Notes under the pieces: generated by a model | The model's input: the letters and a program-made list of their open reading frames with translations, nothing else | Databases searched by the model: none | Told to the model about the DNA's origin: nothing | Translations under genes and position numbers: made by a program | From: Hyphomicrobiales bacterium | GTDB taxonomy: Bacteria > Pseudomonadota > Alphaproteobacteria > Rhizobiales > S144-23 | DNA length: 8,065 nt | Direction of reading: 5' to 3' | Assembly (NCBI GenBank): GCA_015494375.1 | Contig: WGBL01000266.1 | Location: 1-8,065, forward strand | Shown: piece after piece, positions 1 through 6,695 of the stretch | Layout: the number at the start of each line of letters is the position of its first letter | Numbering within the stretch: the first letter of the stretch is position 1

Positions 1-1551
1 CTCTCTCCATTGCCACCTGACCTCTGGCGCGGCCTCGAGGTGGGGGCGCTCGAGAAGCTGCTGGCACGGATTGGGTTTGTCACCACGTCACCCGCCATCC
101 AGACACTCTGGCGGCGGCTCTTGCTGAGCGACGCAACCCCGCCAGAAGGCGTGCGTACACCGGCGCATTTCCTCGCCGTTCGCCTCGAGGCGCTCTACCA
201 GCTCGGCCGCTTCGAGGATGTCGAGGTGTTGGCGCTGCGCGTCCCGGACGGGCAGGCGCGCGATCCCGTCATTGCCATGATCCTCACCGAGGTGCGTCTC
301 GGCCAAGGACGCATCAAAGAGGCCTGCGAGGATTCGAACCGTCTGATCAAAGCGGCGAGGGGGCTGCCCGAGGTCTTCAAGGTCCAGGCCTTTGTCATGG
401 CCGCCTATTGCGACGCCGTCGAGAAGGATTTCAAGGGTGCCATGCTCAAGGTGGCGCTTGCGCGCGACAAGGGCCTCGATGCGCCCTACCATTTTGCCGT
501 TCTCGAAGCGCTCGCCGATGGGGTGCGGGTGAGGGCGCGGCCGCCCACGCGGATGGGGGTGCTCGATTATGCCTACCATCGTCTGGCGGGCGGACGGGTG
601 TCCCCGACCCTCATCGAGAGAGCGCCGCCGCCCCTGGCCATGGCGATGGCGCACGATGTCAACCTCGGCTGGCCCGCACGCCTCGCAGCCGCCGAGCGCG
701 CCGCCGCGCTCGGGGCCCTGTCGCCGCGGCGGCTTGGCGATCTCTACACCAAGGCGCCGGCGCGCCGCTCGTCTCTTGCCGCGACATCCACTCGACCGCC
801 TCGCACGGCGCTCGAAAGGGCCGCGCTTTTTCAGGCTCTCTTGCGCATGACGGGGGTGCGCGAAAAGGCGCGCGCCATCCGCGCTCTCATGGAGGCGGCC
901 AAGCGGGCCGGGCTCGTCTATGCCATCGGGCCGGCGCTTGCGCCCCTCGTGCGCGCCCTGCGGCCCGAGCGCGCCGCCACCGCCTTTGCCGAGAGCGCCA
1001 TAGAGGTCTTGATGACGGCGGGAGACAACGATCGCGCCCTTGGCTGGGCGCTGGTGGGCTCAGGCGGACGTGCGAGCGGGCGCGGGCGCGGGGGGGGGCC
1101 GCTCACACACTGGCTGGCGCTTCTCGATATCGCCGAAGGCGGCCCGGGGCTCGCCCGTGGCGCGGGGTTTCCGTTTCTCGAAAATCTCGTGGCCGAGGGG
1201 CGCCTCGGCCCCCTTCTGTTGCAGCGATTGGTGACCGTACTCGATGCCCTCCGTTACAATGTGCCGATTCCCATCTGGCAGAAGGCCGGCGATGTCTCGC
1301 AGGCGGGCGGCGGCCATCTGCCCAAAACAGGGGTGCTCGGCCGCCTGAAGGCCGCCGCAGAGAGGGGCCATGTCGGCGAAACCGTTCTGCTTGCGATCGA
1401 TGCACTGGGGCCGAAAGGGCCGCGCGATACCCATGTTCTCGCCCTTGGCGATGTCATTCGGGCGCTGGCTGCGGTCGGGCTGGAGCGCGAGGCACGCCGT
1501 CTCGCATTCGAAGCGCTCTTTTTTGGCTGGCCCCGGCGCGAAGGGAGTTGA
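1..1551 (+). CDS. Large alanine-rich helical protein of unknown function, 5' end cut by the window edge
   Basis: The frame is open from the first base to a TGA at 1549-1551 and has no stop to its left. The TTG at 10 is therefore probably not the true start, and the gene should begin upstream of the window. About 516 codons are visible. The protein is rich in Ala, Leu, Arg and Gly and reads as successive amphipathic helices, e.g. VRLEALYQLGRFEDVEVLAL and MILTEVRLGQGRIKEACEDS (roughly residues 55-120 counted from TTG 10). This resembles a TPR-like or other alpha-solenoid scaffold. No catalytic motif, signal peptide or membrane segment is visible in this part. From memory it recalls poorly characterised alphaproteobacterial proteins sometimes labelled 'antifreeze' polyproteins; this is unchecked. 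A nine-G run at 1090-1098 lies in a Gly/Arg-rich linker (residues about 355-363), but the frame reads sensibly on both sides. xerD follows after about 150 bp on the same strand. Coding status is likely; function is unknown. Confidence 0.8.
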   Translation, partial: LSPLPPDLWRGLEVGALEKLLARIGFVTTSPAIQTLWRRLLLSDATPPEGVRTPAHFLAVRLEALYQLGRFEDVEVLALRVPDGQARDPVIAMILTEVRLGQGRIKEACEDSNRLIKAARGLPEVFKVQAFVMAAYCDAVEKDFKGAMLKVALARDKGLDAPYHFAVLEALADGVRVRARPPTRMGVLDYAYHRLAGGRVSPTLIERAPPPLAMAMAHDVNLGWPARLAAAERAAALGALSPRRLGDLYTKAPARRSSLAATSTRPPRTALERAALFQALLRMTGVREKARAIRALMEAAKRAGLVYAIGPALAPLVRALRPERAATAFAESAIEVLMTAGDNDRALGWALVGSGGRASGRGRGGGPLTHWLALLDIAEGGPGLARGAGFPFLENLVAEGRLGPLLLQRLVTVLDALRYNVPIPIWQKAGDVSQAGGGHLPKTGVLGRLKAAAERGHVGETVLLAIDALGPKGPRDTHVLALGDVIRALAAVGLEREARRLAFEALFFGWPRREGS

Positions 1552-1603
1552 ATGCCGGCAAACCTCGGGCGCACGCCTTGCGCCTCTGAGCCACTGACCA
1601 CGA

Positions 1604-1632
1604 AATGACCACAGATCAGGAAAACTCTATGG
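1604..1632 (+). promoter_or_regulatory. Weak promoter candidate for xerD
   Basis: AATGAC (1604-1609), a 17-bp spacer and CTATGG (1627-1632) match the alphaproteobacterial housekeeping consensus CTTGAC-N17-CTATAT at 4 of 6 positions in each box. The site lies in the only gap before xerD and would give a leader of about 60 nt to the ATG at 1701. The match is modest and could be chance; xerD may instead be read through from the upstream gene. Confidence 0.25.
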
Positions 1633-1700
1633 CGGGCGCTTTTGTCAATCGATCGGGGGGCGTTCATTGGTGAGTGCGGACCAAGGATCAGAACCGAGCA

Positions 1701-2666
1701 ATGCCAACCTGCGAGCGCAATAATTCGGCCGAGCGCCCCATCGCGGCGTTTCTCGAGATGCTGAGCGCCGAGCGTGGGGCCTCTGCGAACACACTCGATG
1801 CCTATGCCCGCGATCTCAGCGATTTTTCCCACTTCATGGGGAGCAAGGGTGGCTCGCTTGCCGACGCCACCCGCGAAGATATCGCCGCCTATCTCGGCGA
1901 GCTCACCAAGGCGGGCTTTGCCGTCTCCTCGCGCTCGCGCCGGCTCTCGGCCTTGCGCCAGCTCTACCGGTTCCTTCTCAACGAGGGTGTCATCGAAGAG
2001 AACCCTTGTGAGGGCATTGACGGCCCCAAACGCGACCGCCCCTTGCCAAAGACACTGAGCGTGAGCGAGGTCGATCGCCTGCTCGAGACGGCCCGCCGCC
2101 GCATCGAGACGCATGCCGCCTCGCCGAGCCGGCGGCTTCAGGCCACGCGCCTCTATTGCCTGCTCGAGATGCTTTATGCGACCGGGCTTAGGGTGAGCGA
2201 GCTCGTCTCACTCGAGCGCAATGCGCTCAAGGGTGATCGCCGGGTTTTCACGGTCAAGGGCAAAGGGGGGCGCGAGCGCCTTGTGCCGATGAACAAGCGG
2301 GCGCAAGAGGCGCTTGACGCCTATCTCGCGCTCGATCGCCAATTGCACAGCAACACCACCAAGCGACCGAAATGGCTCTTTCATTCGCGCAGCCGTTCGG
2401 GCCATCTCACGCGCCAGCGCCTCGCCCAGGAGCTCAAGCAGCTTGCCGAGGAGGCGGGGCTCGATCCCCAGCGCGTCTCGCCCCATGTGCTGAGACACGC
2501 TTTTGCCAGCCATCTGCTCGATCGGGGGGCCGACTTGCGGGCGGTCCAGCAACTCCTCGGCCATGCCGATATCTCGACCACCCAAATCTATACCCACGTG
2601 CTCGAGGAGCGGCTCAAGAAGCTCGTCAATGAGCATCACCCCCTCGCCAAGATCGAGACCGAATAG
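1701..2666 (+). CDS. xerD: Site-specific tyrosine recombinase XerD
   Basis: XerD works with XerC at the dif site to resolve chromosome dimers during FtsK-driven segregation. The 321-residue product has an N-terminal SAM-like core-binding domain (about 10-100; AFLEMLSAERGASANTLDAY) and a C-terminal catalytic domain. The full tyrosine recombinase set is present: Arg164 in ATGLRVSEL, Lys188 in VKGKGGRERLVP, His262 and Arg265 in HVLRHAFASHLL, His288 in LLGHADISTTQ, and the nucleophile Tyr297 in QIYTHV. The tail ending in NEHHPLA favours XerD over XerC. I chose the ATG at 1701 because it gives a normal family length, with AAGGA at 1683-1687 upstream. An in-frame GTG at 1674 would add nine residues and remains possible. 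The nearest neighbour downstream is a 547-bp gap, so any operon with parE is uncertain. No truncation or missing residue is seen. Confidence 0.95.
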   Translation: MPTCERNNSAERPIAAFLEMLSAERGASANTLDAYARDLSDFSHFMGSKGGSLADATREDIAAYLGELTKAGFAVSSRSRRLSALRQLYRFLLNEGVIEENPCEGIDGPKRDRPLPKTLSVSEVDRLLETARRRIETHAASPSRRLQATRLYCLLEMLYATGLRVSELVSLERNALKGDRRVFTVKGKGGRERLVPMNKRAQEALDAYLALDRQLHSNTTKRPKWLFHSRSRSGHLTRQRLAQELKQLAEEAGLDPQRVSPHVLRHAFASHLLDRGADLRAVQQLLGHADISTTQIYTHVLEERLKKLVNEHHPLAKIETE

Positions 2667-2738
2667 GGGGTCGGAAAAAAAGGCGTAGTCATGGGCGACG
2701 ATGACGTTGAGGTAAAATAGTATCTGCTCTCGGACCTC

Positions 2739-2856
2739 ATCGCCGGGCTACCCGCCTTCGCGGGCAGAAGCATGACGCGGCGATCCAGAGTCAAGGGCCA
2801 CGGCGGTCGTGAACAGCCGCTCTGGATGCTCAGGTTTGATCTGCGGGTCTGGCCCG
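2739..2856. repeat. Composite palindromic (REP-like) intergenic element
   Basis: Three palindromic units lie in series. The first has outer arms ATCGCCG (2739-2745) and CGGCGAT (2778-2784) around a small hairpin CCCGC-CTTC-GCGGG (2751-2764). The second has perfect 8-bp arms ATCCAGAG (2783-2790) and CTCTGGAT (2820-2827) around CGGC / GCCG (2801-2804, 2816-2819). The third is CGGG-TCTGG-CCCG (2844-2856). Phrases such as CCCGCCTTCGCGGG and the GGAT...GGGTC...CCCGAGGA stretch resemble dispersed intergenic repeats common in GC-rich proteobacteria. Only one copy is seen here, so dispersal is inferred. Confidence 0.55.
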
Positions 2857-2935
2857 AGGAGGGCGACGACGTGAAGCATTGGGCAAACATGGGGCGCCAA
2901 CCAGAGCATCGGTATTGCGAATGGATTCCTTGGCT

Positions 2936-3032
2936 CGGCGGTGTGACGGGTCGTGATGGGCTGTGATGGGCCGTTGTGGCAAGCCCGCGTCACCGCCGCC
3001 ATTGCTCCTCACTTTTCCACATATTGGCGGCG
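2936..3032. repeat. Overlapping inverted repeats that can form mutually exclusive hairpins
   Basis: CGGCGGTG (2936-2943) is a perfect complement of CACCGCCG (2991-2998). The overlapping CGCCGCCA (2994-3001) is a perfect complement of TGGCGGCG (3025-3032). The shared central segment can pair with only one partner at a time. A short direct repeat GTGATGGGC (2953-2961 and 2963-2971) lies in the first loop. Neither helix is followed by a T tract. Confidence 0.5.
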
Positions 3033-3213
3033 CTCATGGCTTGCATGGCGCGATGGGGCGTTCGAGAGTCGATTTGGTTGATTCTCTCCGGCCGTTGCCT
3101 TGGGGGGTGGAGCGTGCGATTCGGGATGACGCTCTGATAGCCGCCGAGGGGTGAACTGAGAAAACGGGTGAACGAGTGAGCAAGACGATCGTTGATCAAG
3201 CGGGGTGAGGGCA

Positions 3214-3621
3214 ATGGACAGAACACAAGCCTTGAGGGCGCTCAAGCAGGAGTATCAGCTCGACTATCAGAACGAGATACGAGCTGCGCGCGACCTTCTG
3301 GCGAGTGGCATCCGCGGCATGCGTGGGCCCGAAGGCGTGCTCAACCTCGACAATCGCGAGTCGTTCGTGGCGCTCGGCCAGGCGCGCAAGAAGTTCGTCG
3401 AGCAATTGGAGCGGGCGGTCAAGCCGCTGCTCGACAATTATGCCCGGGAGCTCGAGCAGGAGGCGGCCAACCTCGGTCTTGACGGCCAGGGCAAGGCCAG
3501 CGATCCGCTCATGGAGAGTCTGCATAATGCGCTGCGCAATCTCCAGGCGTCGGCCCAGCCAGCAGCCTCGCGTCCGGTCCAGCCACAGGCGGCGCCGGGC
3601 TCGAACGGCCAGCGCAACTGA
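3214..3621 (+). CDS. Small uncharacterised helical protein
   Basis: This 135-residue protein is not recognised. Residues 1-85 are strongly charged and helical, with FVALGQARKKFVEQLERAVK (51-70) likely to form an amphipathic helix or short coiled coil. A second helix, PLMESLHNALRNLQ, spans about 98-111. The last 25 residues are rich in Ala, Pro, Gln and Ser and are probably disordered. There is no signal peptide, membrane span or metal-binding motif. The ATG at 3214 is preceded by GGGGTGAGGG (3202-3211), a good purine-rich ribosome-binding sequence though closely spaced; the in-frame GTG at 3205 lies within that sequence and is a less likely start. The gene lies 227 bp before parE on the same strand, a gap in which no terminator or strong promoter was seen. 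Coding status is likely from composition and the ribosome-binding site; function is unknown. Confidence 0.75.
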   Translation: MDRTQALRALKQEYQLDYQNEIRAARDLLASGIRGMRGPEGVLNLDNRESFVALGQARKKFVEQLERAVKPLLDNYARELEQEAANLGLDGQGKASDPLMESLHNALRNLQASAQPAASRPVQPQAAPGSNGQRN

Positions 3622-3848
3622 GCGTCGCGCTAGAGCCTCATTGCCCTCGGGCTCAGAACCGCGCCCTCTATTCCCTTCGTACGTTATGGGCACTTTGCCC
3701 CGTTACAACCACCATAGGGGCGGGGTGGATTCGGCTTTTCAGTTCTGGCGCACGCTCCGGCGCCCTCGTCCTCAGGTGTGCCGCTCCACTTGTGTGCCCG
3801 TTCTCTCGCGTGCTCCTTTTCGCATGACCGAGCCCGGTGCAATCTGAT

Positions 3849-5879
3849 ATGGCTGCTTCACACGATCTATTCGCACGATCCGAGAGCGAGTTGAGCAAGT
3901 CTTACATGCGCAGAGGCACGCCCGCGCCGGCACCGGGCGAAGCGAACTATACGGCCGCCGACATCGAGGTCCTCGAGGGCCTCGAGCCCGTCCGGCGCCG
4001 GCCGGGCATGTATATCGGTGGCACCGATGCCCGCGCGCTCCATCATCTCTTCGCCGAGGTCATCGACAACGCCATGGACGAGGCGGTGGCGGGGCATGCC
4101 AGCTGGATCGAGGTGGAGCTCGATGAGGATGGCTGGCTGAGCGTTGCCGACAACGGCCGCGGCATCCCGGTCGATCCGCACCCCAAGTTCAAGAAGAAGT
4201 CGGCGCTCGAGGTGATCATGACCACGCTCCATGCGGGCGGAAAGTTCGATTCAAGCGTCTATGCCACCTCAGGCGGGCTTCACGGCGTGGGCATCTCGGT
4301 GGTCAATGCGCTTTCCGAACGCCTCGAGGTGGAGGTTGCGCGGGGACAAAAGCTCTATAGACAAAGCTTTGTGCGAGGCCGGCCCGAAGGCCCGCTCGCG
4401 TGCCTCGGGCCGGTGCGCAACCGCCGCGGCACCAAGGTGCGCTTTCGCCCTGACCCGAAGATTTTCAAGAAGGGCGCCCGTTTCGATCCCGAGCGCCTCT
4501 TCCGCATGGCGCGCTCGAAGGCCTATCTGTTCGGCGGCGTCGAAATCCGCTGGCGCTGCGCGCCGGAGCAGCTCGTCGGCAAATCGAATGTGCCCGAGGA
4601 GGCGGTTTTCCATTTCCCCGGCGGCCTCAGAGATTTCCTCGCGCGGCGCATCGACGGCGCCACGACGGTGACGCGCGAAGGCTTTGCCGGACGCATCGAC
4701 GCCGAGGGCGGGCATGGCTCGCTCGAATGGGCGATTTGTTGGGTGGCCGATCGCGACGGTTTCCTCAACTCCTATTGCAACACCATCCCGACGCCCGAAG
4801 GCGGCACCCATGAGGCCGGCCTCAGGGCGGCGCTCACCAAGGGGCTCCGCGCCTATGGCGAGCTGATTGGCAACAAGAAGGCGGCGCAAATCACCGCCGA
4901 CGACATTCTCGGCTCGGCGGCGGCCATGCTTTCGGTTTTTATCCGTGAGCCCGAGTTCCAGGGCCAGACCAAGGACAAGCTGGCGACAAGCGAGGCCCAG
5001 CGCATCGTCGAGACCGCCTTGCGCGATCGCTTCGACCATTGGCTGGCCGAAAGCCCGCGCGAGGCCACCAAGCTCCTCGAATGGGTGATCGAGCGCGCTG
5101 AGGAAAGGCTGAAGCGCCGCCGCGAAAAGGAGGTAAGCCGCAAGAATGCCACCCGCCGCCTGCGCCTGCCTGGCAAGCTCGCCGACTGCTCACTGTCGGC
5201 CGCCGAGGGTACCGAAATTTTCATCGTCGAGGGCGACTCGGCGGGCGGCTCGGCCAAACAGGCCCGCGATCGCAAAACCCAGGCGGTCCTTCCTCTGCGC
5301 GGCAAGATTTTGAATGTCGCCAACGCCAGCGCACAGAAGCTCGCCCAGAACCAACTCATCGGCGACCTCATCCAGGCACTCGGTGCCGGTACCGGCAGCC
5401 GCTATCGCGAAGAGGACTTGCGCTATGAGCGCGTCATCATCATGACCGACGCCGATGTCGACGGCGCCCACATCGCCTCGCTCCTGATCACCTTTTTCTA
5501 TACCCAGATGCGCCCGCTCATTGAGAACGGCCATCTCTATCTCGCGGTCCCGCCGCTCTACAAGCTCACCCAGGGCGCCAAGACCCTTTATGCCCGCGAC
5601 GACGCCATGAAGGAGGCGCTGATTGCAAACGAGTTCTCGGGGCGTGGCAAGGTCGAGATTTCGCGCTTCAAGGGGCTTGGCGAGATGATGCCCGCCCAGC
5701 TCAAGGAGACCACCATGGACCCCGCGACGCGGATGCTGCTCAGGGTCGAGATCGCCGAGGATGATGAGGCCCTCGTGGCCCGCACGGTCTCTGATCTCAT
5801 GGGCTCCAAGCCCGAGGCGCGGTTTCGTTTTATCCAGGAGCGTGCGGCCTTTGCCAAGGTCGACGACCTCGACATTTAG
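3849..5879 (+). CDS. parE: DNA topoisomerase IV subunit B (ParE)
   Basis: ParE supplies the ATPase of the ParC2ParE2 enzyme that decatenates replicated chromosomes and relaxes supercoils. The 676-residue product has the GHKL ATPase domain: RRRPGMYIGG, the catalytic Glu70 in FAEVIDNAMDEA, DNGRGIP, and the lid HAGGKFDSS...SGGLHGVG. A transducer domain follows. The TOPRIM region has Glu461 in IVEGDSAGGSAKQ and Asp534/Asp536 in TDADVDGAH. The C-terminal FKGLGEMMPAQLKETTMDP motif closes the protein. Length, ADCSLSAAEG before the TOPRIM glutamate and QAVLPLRGKILNV favour ParE over GyrB. The ATG at 3849 gives an N-terminus (MAASHDLFA) like that of related ParE proteins. A GTG at 3837 and an ATG at 3906 are alternatives; none has a strong ribosome-binding site. 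parC is not in the window. The TAG stop lies inside a tandem repeat. The gene is convergent with rpsI. Confidence 0.95.
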   Translation: MAASHDLFARSESELSKSYMRRGTPAPAPGEANYTAADIEVLEGLEPVRRRPGMYIGGTDARALHHLFAEVIDNAMDEAVAGHASWIEVELDEDGWLSVADNGRGIPVDPHPKFKKKSALEVIMTTLHAGGKFDSSVYATSGGLHGVGISVVNALSERLEVEVARGQKLYRQSFVRGRPEGPLACLGPVRNRRGTKVRFRPDPKIFKKGARFDPERLFRMARSKAYLFGGVEIRWRCAPEQLVGKSNVPEEAVFHFPGGLRDFLARRIDGATTVTREGFAGRIDAEGGHGSLEWAICWVADRDGFLNSYCNTIPTPEGGTHEAGLRAALTKGLRAYGELIGNKKAAQITADDILGSAAAMLSVFIREPEFQGQTKDKLATSEAQRIVETALRDRFDHWLAESPREATKLLEWVIERAEERLKRRREKEVSRKNATRRLRLPGKLADCSLSAAEGTEIFIVEGDSAGGSAKQARDRKTQAVLPLRGKILNVANASAQKLAQNQLIGDLIQALGAGTGSRYREEDLRYERVIIMTDADVDGAHIASLLITFFYTQMRPLIENGHLYLAVPPLYKLTQGAKTLYARDDAMKEALIANEFSGRGKVEISRFKGLGEMMPAQLKETTMDPATRMLLRVEIAEDDEALVARTVSDLMGSKPEARFRFIQERAAFAKVDDLDI

Positions 5880-5908
5880 AGCGCGCCAGATATAGAGCGC
5901 GCCAGATG
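5877..5908 (+). repeat. Two tandem 16-bp copies starting at the parE stop codon
   Basis: TAGAGCGCGCCAGATA (5877-5892) is followed directly by TAGAGCGCGCCAGATG (5893-5908). The copies differ only at the last base. The first three bases of copy one are the parE stop codon, so the duplication begins exactly at the end of the gene. Confidence 0.85.
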
Positions 5909-5972
5909 GAGCCCTGGTCGAATCGCGGGGCCTGCAGCGCGTCTCAGGAGGTTCCAAGGGGTTGCGGATATC

Positions 5973-6023
5973 ATTTCAGGGGCGTGTCAGGGGCTTGCGA
6001 GACCCATCCCCCATCCTTGAAAT
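5973..6023. other. Weak symmetric stem between the convergent parE and rpsI genes
   Basis: ATTTCAGGG (5973-5981) can pair with CCTTGAAAT (6015-6023), with one G-U pair, across a 33-nt loop. A second inverted repeat, GGCGTGT (5981-5987) with ACACGCC (6033-6039), overlaps it. A short direct repeat TCAGGGGC occurs at 5976-5983 and 5987-5994. Neither stem has a T tract, so it is not called as an intrinsic terminator. It is merely the only secondary structure noticed in the roughly 180 bp separating the two genes. Confidence 0.25.
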
Positions 6024-6086
6024 CCCGCGGCCACACGCCATGCACCTCAAGCACTGCAATTGACGCTGGCTTCGAACCCAACAAGG

Positions 6087-6566
6087 TCAGCGCTTGGAGA
6101 ACTGGAAGCTGCGGCGGGCCTTGCGCTTGCCGTATTTCTTGCGCTCAACCACCCGGGCGTCGCGGGTGAGGAAGCCCCCCTTCTTGAGCACCGGCCGCAG
6201 CTCGGGCTCATAATAGGTGAGCGCTTTCGAGATGCCATGCCGAACCGCCCCCGCCTGGCCCGAGAGGCCGCCTCCCTTGACGGTGCACATGATGTCGTAC
6301 TGATCGCGGCGGTCGGCGGCCGCCAGCGGCTGGCGCAAGATCATCTGCAGGACGGGCCGGGCGAAATACTCCCTATAGTCCTTCTTGTTGACAATGATCT
6401 GCCCTTTGCCGGGCTTGAGCCAGACCCGGGCAATGGCGTTCTTGCGCTTGCCGGTGGCATAGGCGCGGCCGTGCTCATCGAGCTTTTGCTCATGAACCGG
6501 CGCCTGGGACGACGTGCCGGCGACCTCGCCCAGCTCCTCGAGCGATTTGATGTTTTCCTCGGCCAT
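6087..6566 (-). CDS. rpsI: 30S ribosomal protein S9 (uS9)
   Basis: S9 is a small-subunit protein of the 30S head whose C-terminal tail reaches the P-site tRNA anticodon region. The 159-residue product has an acidic N-terminal extension (1-34) typical of alphaproteobacterial S9. The conserved core starts at AYATGKRKNAIARVWLKPG (35-53) and contains YFARPVLQMI (67-76), the glycine-rich VKGGGLSGQAGAVRHGISKAL (96-116), and the basic tail ERKKYGKRKARRSFQFSKR (141-159). The terminal Ser-Lys-Arg that contacts tRNA is intact. The ATG at 6566 is supported by the length and by AGGGAGA about 15 nt upstream. It is the second gene of the rplM-rpsI pair but is separated from rplM by 129 nt, longer than usual. 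It converges on parE. No argC, a frequent downstream neighbour in related genomes, is present before parE. Confidence 0.97.
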   Translation of the reverse strand: MAEENIKSLEELGEVAGTSSQAPVHEQKLDEHGRAYATGKRKNAIARVWLKPGKGQIIVNKKDYREYFARPVLQMILRQPLAAADRRDQYDIMCTVKGGGLSGQAGAVRHGISKALTYYEPELRPVLKKGGFLTRDARVVERKKYGKRKARRSFQFSKR

Positions 6567-6695
6567 GACGTCTCGGCTATCTCCCTATTGGAATCTTGGA
6601 AACAAGGCCCCTCACTGAAATGCTTGAACCGAGCCCTTTGCTTGGCGTTCGCCCGACACTCATGAACGGCACCATTTGCAAGGCGCCGCCCCGCC

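Larger units (their letters stand above)
2667..3213. other. Long intergenic region with repeats and no convincing gene
   Basis: Short open frames occur on both strands but none has a convincing start, family motif or coding-like composition. The gap opens with a run of seven A residues (2675-2681) and an isolated TAAAAT (2713-2718) that has no matching -35 box. It then contains a REP-like palindromic element (about 2739-2856), overlapping inverted repeats (2936-3032), and a short hairpin GAGAGTC / GATTCTC (3064-3070 with 3080-3086, one G-U pair). GANTC sites, the target of the alphaproteobacterial CcrM methylase, lie at 2788, 2924, 3066, 3080 and 3118. No tRNA, recognisable small RNA or clear terminator with a T tract was found. 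Confidence 0.6.

Noticed and set aside
408..1589. A second long open frame (393 codons) on the plus strand overlapping the large unknown gene
   Set aside because: It reads as Arg/Gly/Ala-rich low-complexity sequence typical of an out-of-frame shadow in GC-rich DNA; the frame ending at 1551 has the more protein-like composition.
1254..2114. Long antisense open frame spanning the end of the unknown gene and the start of xerD
   Set aside because: It lies opposite xerD, whose identity is secure, and shows no family motif; similar antisense frames opposite parE, the ribosomal genes and the thioesterase were dismissed for the same reason.
2690..2718. TAAAAT as a possible -10 box after xerD
   Set aside because: No -35-like hexamer at the right spacing and no gene close downstream.
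2788..3122. Five GANTC (CcrM) sites in the gap after xerD as a regulatory cluster
   Set aside because: Somewhat above the count expected by composition, but GANTC also occurs in neighbouring coding regions, and no CtrA-like TTAA-N7-TTAA site accompanies it.
3622..3848. Search for a terminator or promoter between the small gene and parE
   Set aside because: Only a weak GAGCC/GGCTC stem (3633-3637, 3650-3654) without a T tract and no acceptable promoter boxes were seen.
6060..6086. A GGGTTCGAAGCC stretch on the minus strand resembling a tRNA T loop
   Set aside because: The flanking bases do not form a proper T stem and no acceptor, D or anticodon arm could be found.
6577..6663. A 28-codon open frame on the minus strand between rplM and rpsI
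   Set aside because: No ribosome-binding site, no recognisable motif, and Ser/Gly/Arg-rich content expected by chance.
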